Of a stretch of DNA of 64,000 nt, positions 33,264 through 41,448 are shown piece by piece. The notes beneath the pieces are model-generated. The model saw only the letters and a list, made by a program, of their open reading frames with translations, did not search any database and was not told where the DNA came from. This DNA is from Streptomyces sp. NBC_01454 (GTDB lineage Bacteria > Actinomycetota > Actinomycetes > Streptomycetales > Streptomycetaceae): the NCBI RefSeq assembly GCF_036227565.1, contig NZ_CP109460.1, forward strand, positions 5,580,001 through 5,644,000. Reading direction: 5' to 3'. Made by a program: the position numbers and the translations under genes. How positions within the stretch are numbered: the first letter of the stretch is position 1; every line of letters starts with the position of its first letter.

Positions 33264-35222
33264 ATGAGATCAAGCCGCACCAGATCACTGCGCGCCCGTG
33301 CCGGTCTGGCCTGGGCAGCGACGCTGCCGCTGGTCGCCGGCGCGCTCGCGCTGGGGGCGCCGGCCGCCGATGCCGCGGGCCACGACGGGGGTCGGCACGC
33401 ACTGCAGGGCACCAAGCCGCTGTGGGCCACCTCGCGGGCCGACCAGGGCGCCACGTCCGCGTCCGCGGCCGTCACCGCCCGCGTCTACCTGGCCGGCCGC
33501 GACGCCAAGGGCCTCGCCGACTACGCCCGGGCCGTGTCCGACCCGCACTCCGCCGCGTACGGGAAGTACCTGAGCCCCGCCCAGGTGCGCTCGCGCTTCG
33601 GTGCCACGCACGACCAGATAGCCAAGGTGACCGACTGGCTGAAGAAGTCCGGCCTGACGGTCACCGGCAGCACGCAGCGCTATCTCGCGGTCAAGGGCGA
33701 TGCCGCCGCGGCCGAGCGCGCCTTCGCCACCGACCTGCACAACTACCGCAAGAGCGGGCACACTTACCACGCGCCGTCGACCACGGCCTCCGCGCCCGCC
33801 GCGCTGGCCCACGCGGTCCTGACCGTCACGGGTCTGGACAACGCGCCGCGCCGCGCCACGCACCACTCCAGCGAACTGCCGCCGCCGGAGGGCGTGTTCC
33901 ACAACTCCGGTCCCTTCTCCTCGTACTACGGCTCCAAGACGGACAAGAAGCTGCCGTCCGCCTACGGGAACAAGGCGCCGTACGCGATCAAGGGCTACAC
34001 CGGCAAGCAGCTGCGTGCCGCCTACGGTGCGAAGAAGTGGACCGGCAAGGGCGTCACCGTCGCGATCACCGACGCGTACGCCTCGCCGAGCATCGCCAAG
34101 GACGCGGACACCTACGCCGGCCGTAACGGGGACCCCCGCTACCGCCACGGCCAGCTGTCCCAGGTGCTGCCCGCGGACTACACCCACATCAAGGAGTGCG
34201 GCGCGGCCGGCTGGTACGGCGAGGAGACCCTCGACGTCGAGGCCGTCCACGCGGTCGCCCCCGACGCCGACATCGTCTACGTCGGCGGCGCCTCCTGCAT
34301 GGACGACGACCTGATCGACTCGCTCGGCAAGGTCGTCGACGGGCACCTCGCCGACATGGTCTCCAACTCCTGGGGCGACCTGGAGGCGAACGAGACCCCG
34401 GATTCGGCGGCCGCCTACGACCAGCTCTTCCAGCAGGGCGCGGTGCAGGGCATCGGCTTCTACTTCTCCTCCGGCGACGACGGTGACGAGGTCGCCAAGA
34501 CGGGCACCAAGCAGGTCGACAGCCCGGCGAACTCCCCCTGGGTGACCGCGGTCGGCGGCACCTCCCTGGCCGTCGGCAAGCACGACGCGTACCAGTGGGA
34601 GACCGGCTGGGGCACCCAGAAGGCGCTGCTGTCCAAGGACGGCAACGACTGGACCGGCTTCCCGGGCGCGTTCAACGGCGGCGCCGGCGGCGGCACCAGC
34701 ACGAGCGTGGCGCAGCCCTTCTACCAGCGCGGAGTCGTTCCGGACGGGCTCGCGAAGGCGAACGGCGGCGGCGCGATGCGTACCGTCCCGGACATCGCCG
34801 CGGTCGCCGACCCCAACACCGGCTTCCTGGTCGGCCAGACCCAGACGCTGCCGAGCGGAAAGCTCGGCTACGACGAGTACCGCATCGGCGGCACCTCGCT
34901 GGCCGCTCCGGTGATCGCCGGAGTCCAGGCGCTGGCCCAGCAGGCCCGGCACGGCGTCGCCATCGGCTTCGCCAACCCCGGCATCTACCAGCGCTACGGC
35001 ACCCCGGCGTACCACGACGTCACCGACCACCCGCTGGGCGCCGGCCGTGACCTGGCCGTCGTCCGCGTCGACTACGTCAACGGAGTGGACAGCAGCAAGG
35101 GCACCACGACCTCGCTGCGCAGCCTGGGCAAGGACAGCTCCCTGCACGCGGGCGTCGGCTACGACGACGTCACCGGCGTGGGTTCGCCGGGCACCGGCTA
35201 CGTGAGCTCCTACCGCCCCTGA
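33264..35222 (+). CDS. Secreted S53 family (sedolisin) serine-carboxyl peptidase
   Basis: 652-aa exported protease, active at acid pH in characterised relatives. It has a basic signal peptide with hydrophobic core LAWAATLPLVAGALALGAPA and cleavage after ADA (about residue 37). A pro-kumamolisin domain covers about 50-190; it should inhibit the enzyme until removed. The peptidase domain has Glu and Asp of the catalytic set in EETLDVEAVHAVAPDADI (about 319-336), the oxyanion region SNSWGD, and the nucleophile Ser545 in GGTSLAAPV. The C-terminus has the Asp/Gly-rich calcium-site block (VTGVGSPGTG). ATG 33264 follows AGGGGG. The upstream open frame is not needed. Confidence 0.93.
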   Translation: MRSSRTRSLRARAGLAWAATLPLVAGALALGAPAADAAGHDGGRHALQGTKPLWATSRADQGATSASAAVTARVYLAGRDAKGLADYARAVSDPHSAAYGKYLSPAQVRSRFGATHDQIAKVTDWLKKSGLTVTGSTQRYLAVKGDAAAAERAFATDLHNYRKSGHTYHAPSTTASAPAALAHAVLTVTGLDNAPRRATHHSSELPPPEGVFHNSGPFSSYYGSKTDKKLPSAYGNKAPYAIKGYTGKQLRAAYGAKKWTGKGVTVAITDAYASPSIAKDADTYAGRNGDPRYRHGQLSQVLPADYTHIKECGAAGWYGEETLDVEAVHAVAPDADIVYVGGASCMDDDLIDSLGKVVDGHLADMVSNSWGDLEANETPDSAAAYDQLFQQGAVQGIGFYFSSGDDGDEVAKTGTKQVDSPANSPWVTAVGGTSLAVGKHDAYQWETGWGTQKALLSKDGNDWTGFPGAFNGGAGGGTSTSVAQPFYQRGVVPDGLAKANGGGAMRTVPDIAAVADPNTGFLVGQTQTLPSGKLGYDEYRIGGTSLAAPVIAGVQALAQQARHGVAIGFANPGIYQRYGTPAYHDVTDHPLGAGRDLAVVRVDYVNGVDSSKGTTTSLRSLGKDSSLHAGVGYDDVTGVGSPGTGYVSSYRP

Positions 35223-35270
35223 CGCGGGGACGCGGCACCGCCCCCCCGCCCCGCCCGTGGCTCCATGACG

Positions 35271-35300
35271 CGGCGGTACACGGCGGTACACGGCGGTACA
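35271..35300 (+). repeat. Three tandem copies of a 10-base repeat
   Basis: CGGCGGTACA is repeated three times without change. The period of 10 bases is one helical turn, so a protein could bind the same DNA face three times. It sits 50 bases after the peptidase stop and about 80 bases before the leuS leader promoter. Confidence 0.85.
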
Positions 35301-35328
35301 CGCCGAGAGGAGTACGGGGTATCGGCGG

Positions 35329-35366
35329 CGGGGCCCGCGCTGGGGTCATCCTCAGCGCGGGCCCCG
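35329..35366 (+). terminator. Terminator of the S53 peptidase gene
   Basis: A perfect 14-bp stem (CGGGGCCCGCGCTG and its complement) around a 10-base loop, just upstream of the leuS leader promoter, which insulates leuS from the peptidase transcript. Confidence 0.75.
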
Positions 35367-35378
35367 TACGCCCTGCGG

Positions 35379-35384
35379 TACCCT
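35379..35384 (+). promoter_or_regulatory. -10 box of the leuS leader transcript
   Basis: TACCCT followed by exactly six bases and the ATG of the leader peptide at 35391, the same geometry as the other leaderless promoters in this window. The -35 region falls in the preceding hairpin and is poor. Confidence 0.5.
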
Positions 35385-35390
35385 GACGCC

Positions 35391-35429
35391 ATGCGTGCCG
35401 TACGCCTTCTGCTTAGCGGGCCGCGCTGA
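35391..35429 (+). CDS. Leucine leader peptide of leuS (12 aa)
   Basis: ATG CGT GCC GTA CGC CTT CTG CTT, then four more codons and [15 protein letters not shown]. Three consecutive Leu codons sit in the middle (35406-35414), two of them CTT, which is rare in this genome. The start codon lies at the predicted transcription start, so it would be read from a leaderless mRNA. A stem and a T-run terminator follow before leuS. This is the expected form of a ribosome-stalling sensor for charged tRNA-Leu. An alternative is chance, but the combination of position, Leu run and terminator makes that unlikely. Confidence 0.75.
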   Translation: MRAVRLLLSGPR

Positions 35430-35471
35430 TCAGTACCGAAGGATCACAGATCCTGTCGGCATCGGCGCGGC
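35420..35471 (+). promoter_or_regulatory. Long stem-loop of the leuS attenuator
   Basis: GCCGCGCTGAT (35420-35430, covering the leader stop codon) pairs over 11 bases with ATCGGCGCGGC (35461-35471, one G-T pair). Inside it CCGA/TCGG and GGATC/GATCC form a second stem. The outer stem ends two bases before the terminator and could extend imperfectly into its left arm (G35418-G35419 with C35474-C35475), so it is a candidate anti-terminator or pause hairpin opened by the translating ribosome. Confidence 0.55.
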
Positions 35472-35473
35472 GT

Positions 35474-35498
35474 CCCCTCCTGTGCGAGGGGTCTTTTT
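35474..35498 (+). terminator. Attenuator terminator upstream of leuS
   Basis: CCCCTC-ctgtgc-GAGGGG followed by TCTTTTT. This is the only hairpin in the window with a proper T run, and it lies 67 bases before the leuS start, inside the leader rather than after a gene. Confidence 0.8.
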
Positions 35499-35565
35499 GT
35501 TTCCGGCGCGCCCGGGATCTGGCGCGTTACCGCAGGCAGAGACGATCGATGGAGCTTTGAGGACG

Positions 35566-38463
35566 ATGAGCGAGACGACCACCGCTGCCGAGGTGGCAGC
35601 GCCGCACCGCTATACGGCCGCGCTGGCCGCCGACATCGAGGCACGTTGGCAGGCCTACTGGGAGGAGAACGGGACCTACGAGGCCCCGAACCCCAGCGGC
35701 GAGCTGGCCGGCGACGCCGAGGTGGCGGCGCGCCCCAAGAAGTTCATCATGGACATGTTCCCCTACCCGTCGGGCGCGGGCCTGCACGTCGGCCACCCCC
35801 TGGGGTTCATCGCCACCGACGTCTACGCCCGCCACCAGCGGATGACGGGCCACAACGTCCTGCACACCCTGGGCTTCGACGCCTTCGGCCTGCCCGCCGA
35901 GCAGTACGCGGTGCAGACCGGCACCCACCCGCGGGTCTCCACCGAGGCCAACATCGTGAACATGCGGCGCCAGCTGCGCCGCCTGGGCCTGGGCCACGAC
36001 CAGCGCCGTTCGGTCGAGACGATCGACCCGGCGTACTACAAGTGGACCCAGTGGATCTTCCTGCAGATCTTCAACTCCTGGTACGACCCGGAGGCGGACG
36101 CGGCCCGTCCGGTCGACACCCTGGTCGCCCAGTTCGAGGCCGGCACCCGCCCCACCCCCGACGGCCGGGCCTGGAGCGAGCTGAGCGCCCTGGAGCGCGC
36201 CGACGTCCTGGGCGAGTACCGCCTGGCGTACGCCTCGGACGCGCCGGTCAACTGGTGCCCCGGACTGGGCACGGTGCTGGCCAACGAGGAGGTCACCGCC
36301 GACGGCCGCTCCGAGCGCGGCAACTACCCCGTCTTCAAGGCCAAGCTGCGCCAGTGGAACATGCGCATCACCGCTTACGCGGACCGGCTGCTGAACGACC
36401 TGGACGCGCTGGACTGGCCGGAGGCCATCAAGCTGCAGCAGCGCAACTGGATCGGCCGCTCCGAGGGCGCCCGGGTCGACTTCCCGGTGGGCGACGAGAA
36501 GATCACCGTCTTCACCACCCGCCAGGACACCCTGTTCGGCGCCACGTACATGGTGCTGGCGCCCGAGCACCCGCTGATCGCCGGCGCCGAGAACGGCACC
36601 GGCACCGGCGCGATCGTTCCGGACGCCTGGCCCGAGGGCACCCACGACGTGTGGACCGGCGGCCACGCCACCCCGGCCGACGCGGTCGCCGCGTACCGCA
36701 AGCAGGCCGCCGCCAAGTCGGACGTCGAGCGGCAGGCCGAGGCCAAGGACAAGACCGGCGTCTTCACCGGCGCCTTCGCGACCAACCCGGTCAGCGGCGA
36801 GCAGGTCCCGGTCTTCATCGCCGACTACGTCCTGATGGGCTACGGCACCGGCGCGATCATGGCGGTGCCCGCGCACGACAGCCGTGACTTCGCCTTCGCC
36901 CGCGCCTTCGAGCTGCCGATGCGCTGCGTCGTCGAGCCGTCGGACGACCGGGGCACCGACCCCTCGACCTGGGACGACGCCTTCGCCTCCTATGAAGCGA
37001 AGATCATCAACTCGTCCGGCGCGGACATCTCGCTGGACGGCCTGGGCGTGACCGCGGGCAAGGCCAAGATCACCGAGTGGCTGGCCGACCGGGGCATCGG
37101 CGCGGGCACGGTCAACTTCCGGCTGCGCGACTGGCTGTTCAGCCGGCAGCGCTACTGGGGCGAGCCCTTCCCGATCGTCTACGACGAGGACGGCGTCGCC
37201 CACGCGCTGCCCGCCTCCATGCTGCCGCTGGAGCTGCCCGAGGTCGAGGACTACTCCCCGCGCACCTTCGACCCGGACGACGCCGACACCCAGCCGGAGA
37301 CGCCGCTGTCCCGCAACGCGGACTGGGTCCATGTCGACCTGGACCTGGGCGACGGCAACGGCATCCGGCGCTACCGCCGCGAGACCAACACCATGCCCAA
37401 CTGGGCGGGTTCGTGCTGGTACGAGATGCGCTACCTGGACCCGCGCAACGCCGAGGCGCTGGTCGCCCCGGACATCGAGCAGTATTGGATGGGGCCGCGC
37501 GAGGGCCGGCCGGCCGGCGGCGTCGACCTGTACGTGGGCGGCGCGGAGCACGCCGTGCTGCACCTGCTGTACGCCCGCTTCTGGTCCAAGGTGCTGCACG
37601 ACCTGGGCCATGTCTCGTCCTCCGAGCCCTTCCACAAGCTGTACAACCAGGGCATGATCCAGGCCTTCGTCTACCGGGACAGCCGTGGCATCGCCGTCCC
37701 GGCCGCCGAGGTCGAGGAGCGCGACGGCGGCTACTACTACCAGGGCGAGAAGGTCAGCCGCGTCCTGGGCAAGATGGGCAAGTCCCTGAAGAACGCCGTC
37801 ACTCCCGACGAGATCTGCGGCGAGTACGGCGCGGACACCCTGCGCCTGTACGAGATGGCGATGGGCCCGCTGGACGTCTCGCGGCCGTGGGACACCCGGG
37901 CCGTCGTGGGCCAGTACCGCCTGCTGCAGCGCCTGTGGCGCAATGTCGTCGACGAGGCGACCGGCGAGGTCACCGTCGTCGACGCCGAGCCGGACGAGGC
38001 CACGCTGCGCGCCCTGCACAAGGCGATCGACGGCGTCACCCAGGACATGGCGAACCTGCGCTTCAACACCGCCATCGCCAAGGTGACCGAGCTGAACAAC
38101 CACCTGACCAAGACGGGCGGCGCCGTCCCGCGCACGGTCGCGGAGCAGCTGGTGCTGCTGGTCGCCCCGCTGGCGCCGCACATCGCCGAGGAGCTGTGGC
38201 GCAAGCTGGGCCACGACGACACCGTGGTGCACGCGGGCTTCCCGGTGGCCGACCCGGCGTATGTCGTCGACGAGACCGTGACCTGCGTCGTCCAGATCAA
38301 GGGCAAGGTCAAGGCCCGCCTGGAGGTCGCCCCGTCGATCTCCGACGCGGACCTGGAGGCCACGGCCCTGGCGGAGCCGGCCGTCGTCGCGGCGCTGAAC
38401 GGAGCGGGCATCCGGAAGGTCATCGTCCGGGCGCCGAAGCTGGTGAACATCGTCCCGGCGTAG
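35566..38463 (+). CDS. leuS: Leucyl-tRNA synthetase
   Basis: 965-aa class I synthetase charging tRNA-Leu. The HIGH motif appears as HVGH (74-77) in the segment [16 protein letters not shown]. The CP1 editing domain (about 290-480) has [21 protein letters not shown] around residue 320. KMSKS appears as KMGKS (736-740) in [13 protein letters not shown]. The C-terminal domain ends [14 protein letters not shown] chose ATG 35566 with GAGGA upstream; the in-frame extension to 35395 runs through the leader and its terminator and has no conserved residues. Expression is probably set by the leucine attenuator directly upstream. Confidence 0.97.
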   Translation: MSETTTAAEVAAPHRYTAALAADIEARWQAYWEENGTYEAPNPSGELAGDAEVAARPKKFIMDMFPYPSGAGLHVGHPLGFIATDVYARHQRMTGHNVLHTLGFDAFGLPAEQYAVQTGTHPRVSTEANIVNMRRQLRRLGLGHDQRRSVETIDPAYYKWTQWIFLQIFNSWYDPEADAARPVDTLVAQFEAGTRPTPDGRAWSELSALERADVLGEYRLAYASDAPVNWCPGLGTVLANEEVTADGRSERGNYPVFKAKLRQWNMRITAYADRLLNDLDALDWPEAIKLQQRNWIGRSEGARVDFPVGDEKITVFTTRQDTLFGATYMVLAPEHPLIAGAENGTGTGAIVPDAWPEGTHDVWTGGHATPADAVAAYRKQAAAKSDVERQAEAKDKTGVFTGAFATNPVSGEQVPVFIADYVLMGYGTGAIMAVPAHDSRDFAFARAFELPMRCVVEPSDDRGTDPSTWDDAFASYEAKIINSSGADISLDGLGVTAGKAKITEWLADRGIGAGTVNFRLRDWLFSRQRYWGEPFPIVYDEDGVAHALPASMLPLELPEVEDYSPRTFDPDDADTQPETPLSRNADWVHVDLDLGDGNGIRRYRRETNTMPNWAGSCWYEMRYLDPRNAEALVAPDIEQYWMGPREGRPAGGVDLYVGGAEHAVLHLLYARFWSKVLHDLGHVSSSEPFHKLYNQGMIQAFVYRDSRGIAVPAAEVEERDGGYYYQGEKVSRVLGKMGKSLKNAVTPDEICGEYGADTLRLYEMAMGPLDVSRPWDTRAVVGQYRLLQRLWRNVVDEATGEVTVVDAEPDEATLRALHKAIDGVTQDMANLRFNTAIAKVTELNNHLTKTGGAVPRTVAEQLVLLVAPLAPHIAEELWRKLGHDDTVVHAGFPVADPAYVVDETVTCVVQIKGKVKARLEVAPSISDADLEATALAEPAVVAALNGAGIRKVIVRAPKLVNIVPA

Positions 38464-38470
38464 TCGCCGG

Positions 38471-38499
38471 CGGGTGCCCGGGGTCGCCCCGGGCACCCG
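38471..38499 (+). terminator. Terminator of leuS
   Basis: A perfect 13-bp stem (CGGGTGCCCGGGG and its complement) with a TCG loop, 8 bases after the stop codon. Confidence 0.85.
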
Positions 38500-38636
38500 G
38501 CAGCGGGCACATGGGGGGTTTCCCCTACGGGCAGGTTGGGGGTTCGTCCGGAACCCGTGACCTGCCCGAGCCGTTTACCGTGGAGGTACAAGGGTGCGGG
38601 CACCGCCGGCGCCGCCGACACGTCTGGGGAGAGCCC

Positions 38637-39413
38637 ATGGAAGCTGTCGTCGCCATCCTCGGGCTGCTCTTCGTGCTGTTCGTCGTGGCCGGGGTGTTCG
38701 CCGCGGTCAAGGCCGTGCAGGCGGCCAAGCGGGGCGTGGACCGTACGGTCGCCCAGGCCCGCAGAACCGTCGAGGACACCGGCCTTCGCGCCCGGCAACT
38801 CGCCCAGCCCGGCGTCGTCGGGGAACTCGCCCAGCTGCGGCTCTCGCTGCGCACCTCCATGCGCGCCACCCAGGACGTGCTCCGCTCCGGTTCGCCGGAC
38901 GACGCCTCCCTCAGTGAGGCGACCGGTCTCTTCCAGCGGCTGAGCGCCCATGGCCATGAGCTCGACGAAGAACTCAAGCGGCTCGAACGCGAGCCCGACC
39001 GGGCCACCATCGCCGCCCGTCTGGCGGAGCTCCGCGAGCGCACGGAGCGGATCACACACTCCGCGGAATCGCTGCGCTGGGCCGCCCGGGACCGTGCCCG
39101 CAAATTCGCGGACGACGATCTGGCCTCGCTCAGCGACCAGATCGATGTCGAGTCCGGAGCGCTGCGGCACTGGACCCGGGCCGAGGACACCGGCACCGCG
39201 GACCCGCTGCGCGAGCCCGTACGGGAACGCTGGGGCACGGCGGGACAGCCGCAGGGAGCGGGGCGCGGTCCCGCGAGGGCGGGCGCGGCCGGCAGTGGTG
39301 ACGACTGGGGCCCGGCGTCCGAGGACCCGCCGGCCCTCACCACCCGCGATCCCCGCACCCAGCCGTCCTACCCCTGGCAGAAGGCCCCGCGGACGGAGGG
39401 CACGACGACATGA
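38637..39413 (+). CDS. N-terminally membrane-anchored coiled-coil protein
   Basis: 258 aa, unknown function. One N-terminal membrane helix (VVAILGLLFVLFVVAGVFAAV, split here as about residues 4-24) is followed by about 150 residues of charged alpha-helix with Leu/Ala heptads (ELAQLRLSLRTSM, ELDEELKRLERE, RLAELRERTERI), then a disordered Gly/Pro-rich tail ending PWQKAPRTEGTTT. The layout resembles membrane-tethered adaptor proteins. The ATG at 38637 has GGGGAGAG upstream. It lies alone between the leuS terminator and degV. Confidence 0.75.
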   Translation: MEAVVAILGLLFVLFVVAGVFAAVKAVQAAKRGVDRTVAQARRTVEDTGLRARQLAQPGVVGELAQLRLSLRTSMRATQDVLRSGSPDDASLSEATGLFQRLSAHGHELDEELKRLEREPDRATIAARLAELRERTERITHSAESLRWAARDRARKFADDDLASLSDQIDVESGALRHWTRAEDTGTADPLREPVRERWGTAGQPQGAGRGPARAGAAGSGDDWGPASEDPPALTTRDPRTQPSYPWQKAPRTEGTTT

Positions 39414-39466
39414 GACCGGCAGGGCCCTGACGAGCGGGGACGGCGGGGACCGGCCTCTTGGCAGAG

Positions 39467-39495
39467 TCTTGGGGAAGCCTGGAAGATCTTGGGGA
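39467..39495 (+). repeat. Direct repeats upstream of degV
   Basis: TCTTGGGGA occurs at 39467-39475 and 39487-39495, exactly 20 bases (two helical turns) apart, with a partial third copy (CTCTTGG) at 39455. The last copy ends about 12 bases before the -35 position expected for the degV promoter, a typical activator-site position. Confidence 0.5.
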
Positions 39496-39529
39496 GGGGC
39501 CCGCACTGTGCGCCGTCGGGATCCCCGGA

Positions 39530-39535
39530 TAACCT
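39530..39535 (+). promoter_or_regulatory. -10 box for leaderless degV
   Basis: TAACCT seven bases before the ATG at 39543. No ribosome site lies between. Confidence 0.5.
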
Positions 39536-39542
39536 CCCATTC

Positions 39543-40388
39543 ATGTCCCGCCATGTCGCGATCGTCACCGATTCCACGGCCTACTTGCCGCGGACGGCTC
39601 TCGAACGCCACCACATCACGGCCGTTCCGCTGACCGTCGTCCTGGGGGACCAGGCCCTGGAAGAGGGCACCGAGATCTCCGCGAGATCCGTCGCGGAGGC
39701 GCTCCAGAAGCGCCGCCCCGTGACGACCTCCCGGCCCAGCCCCACGGTGTTCGCGGAGACCTACCGCACGGTCGCGGCCGCCGGCGCGGACGCCATCGTC
39801 TCGCTCCACCTCTCGTCCGAGTTCTCCGGCACCTATGACGCGGCGGTGCTCGCGGCCAAGGAGGCCCCGGTACCGGTACACGTCGTGGACACCGGGATGG
39901 TCGCGATGGCCCTGGGCTTCTGCGCCCTCGCCGCCGCGGAGACGGCGGAGGCCGGTGGGGACGCGGACGACGCGGTCGCCGCCGCGCAGAAGCGCGCCGC
40001 CGGCACCTCCGCCTACTTCTACGTCGACACCCTCGACTATCTGCGCCGTGGCGGGCGCATCGGCGCCGCCCAGGCACTGCTCGGCTCCGCACTTGCCGTC
40101 AAGCCGCTCCTGCAACTGGCCGACGGGCGGATCGAACTGCTGGAGAAGGTCCGTACGGCGTCCAAGGCCATCGCACGGCTGGAGGAGATCGCCGCGGAGC
40201 GGGCGGGCGAGGGCCAGGTCGATATCGCGGTCCACCATCTCGCCGCGGCGGAGCGCGCGGACGCGCTGGCCCAGCGGCTGCGGGAGCGGGTGCCCGGGCT
40301 CCATGAGCTGCATGTCAGCGAGGTCGGCGCGGTGATCGGCGCGCATACGGGACCGGGGCTGCTGGGGGCCGTGGTGTCGCCGCGCTGA
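39543..40388 (+). CDS. DegV family fatty acid-binding protein
   Basis: 281 aa. DegV/FakB proteins bind a fatty acid for the FakA kinase. Family marks: VAIVTDSTAYLP at the N-terminus, TSRPSP (about 62-67), SLHLSSEFSGTY and VVDTGMVAMALGF, YFYVDTLDYLRRGGRI, and KPLLQLADGRIELLEKVRT. The protein is complete and of normal length. A fakA-like gene was not seen here. In other Streptomyces a DegV gene often precedes comEA, as it does here. Predicted leaderless. Confidence 0.92.
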   Translation: MSRHVAIVTDSTAYLPRTALERHHITAVPLTVVLGDQALEEGTEISARSVAEALQKRRPVTTSRPSPTVFAETYRTVAAAGADAIVSLHLSSEFSGTYDAAVLAAKEAPVPVHVVDTGMVAMALGFCALAAAETAEAGGDADDAVAAAQKRAAGTSAYFYVDTLDYLRRGGRIGAAQALLGSALAVKPLLQLADGRIELLEKVRTASKAIARLEEIAAERAGEGQVDIAVHHLAAAERADALAQRLRERVPGLHELHVSEVGAVIGAHTGPGLLGAVVSPR

Positions 40389-40486
40389 GTGGGGCGGCGG
40401 AGCGCCCCGTGGGTGACGAAGTTATCCACACCCGGTGCGCCGTCCACCGGATCTGAGGCAGCTCGGCGAGATCCGCGAGGGGTGCT

Positions 40487-40492
40487 TAGCGT
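40487..40492 (+). promoter_or_regulatory. -10 box of comEA
   Basis: TAGCGT eight bases before the ATG at 40501, with no ribosome site; probably leaderless. Confidence 0.4.
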
Positions 40493-40500
40493 CGGTCGGT

Positions 40501-41448
40501 ATGAACCCGTCGCGCTCCTCTCCAACTCCTCCTTCTGCCGCATCTGTTCAGGATTCCGTTTCTGCTTCCGCTCCTGCTTCCGCTTCTGCTCCCGAACGGG
40601 AGCGGATGCGGGCCCGGGCTGCGGCGATCTTCGGCGCCGTGGGCGCGGGCTCCGGGGCCGGGCCGCCGCCGGAGCACGGCCCGCCGGATGCTCGCCGTCG
40701 TGAGCGGGTGTGGCTCGCCGTCCGCGAACGGCTTCCGCTCTGGGTGCAGTTACGGTGCGGCACGGACCCGAAGGCGCTGGCCGCCCTGGTGCTGGTGCTG
40801 GTGGTGGCCGTGGGATTCGCCGTGCAGCACTTCTGGACCGGACGCCCCGAGCCGGTACGGGCCCCGGCGGCCGAGCGGTCCGTGGGCGCATCCGGCCCCG
40901 TCCCGCGTTCCTCGTCGCAGCCGGCCTCGTCCTCGTCCGCCGCTGCGGTGGCGAGCGGTCCGCCGGGCGAGGCGGGGCGGCAGCTGGTCGTCGATGTGAC
41001 GGGCAAGGTCCGGCACCCAGGAATTCACCGGATGCCGCCGGGATCGCGGGTGATCGACGCGCTGCAGGCCGCGGGCGGAGTGCTGCGCGGGGCGAGCGTC
41101 CGTGGGCTCAACCGGGCCCGTCGGCTGACCGATGGCGAGCAGATCGTGGTCGGTGCGCCCGGTGGCGGGGCCGGTGCCGGCGGCGGGCCAGGTCCCGCTG
41201 ACGCGGGGGGCGGGGGTTCGGGAAGTGGGGTACCGAGCGCCGGAGGCGGTCCCGGAGGTCCGGTCAGCCTGAGCTCGGCGACCGAGCAGCAGCTCGACGC
41301 CCTCCCCGGCGTGGGACCCGTCCTGGCCCGCCACATCATCGAATTCCGCACCCAGCATGGCGGATTCACCTCGGTGGAACAGCTCCGCCAGGTGACCGGC
41401 ATCGGTGATCGCCGGTTCGCCGATCTGCGCCCCTTGGTGGAGCCGTGA
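40501..41448 (+). CDS. ComEA family DNA-binding protein
   Basis: 315-aa membrane-anchored DNA receptor homologue. The Ser/Ala-rich cytoplasmic start is followed by one membrane helix (about 94-112: LAALVLVLVVAVGFAVQHF), a Ser/Pro stalk and a SLBB domain (VVDVTGKVRHPGIHRMPPGSRVIDAL begins at about residue 162). A Gly-rich spacer follows, then a C-terminal helix-hairpin-helix pair (LDALPGVGPVLARHIIEFR and LRQVTGIGDRRFADLRPLV). In competent bacteria ComEA captures double-stranded DNA for ComEC; in Streptomyces natural transformation is not established, so the role is open. Its stop overlaps the comEC start (GTGA). Confidence 0.92.
   Translation: MNPSRSSPTPPSAASVQDSVSASAPASASAPERERMRARAAAIFGAVGAGSGAGPPPEHGPPDARRRERVWLAVRERLPLWVQLRCGTDPKALAALVLVLVVAVGFAVQHFWTGRPEPVRAPAAERSVGASGPVPRSSSQPASSSSAAAVASGPPGEAGRQLVVDVTGKVRHPGIHRMPPGSRVIDALQAAGGVLRGASVRGLNRARRLTDGEQIVVGAPGGGAGAGGGPGPADAGGGGSGSGVPSAGGGPGGPVSLSSATEQQLDALPGVGPVLARHIIEFRTQHGGFTSVEQLRQVTGIGDRRFADLRPLVEP

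Noticed and set aside
35395..35565. Longer leuS reading frame starting in the leader
   Set aside because: The extension would run through the Leu leader peptide in another frame and through a T-run terminator, and has no conserved residues; the ATG at 35566 has a ribosome site.
35430..35565. T-box riboswitch before leuS
   Set aside because: I looked for the T-box sequence (TGGNACCGCG type) and a specifier loop; the closest match (GGCGCGTTACCGC) does not fit, and a leader peptide explains the data better.
35527..38496. A 989-codon open frame opposite leuS
   Set aside because: Mirror of a strongly conserved synthetase; no motif or ribosome site.
40391..40408. Terminator after degV
   Set aside because: Only six base pairs (GGGGCG/CGCCCC) and no T run; too weak to list as a feature.
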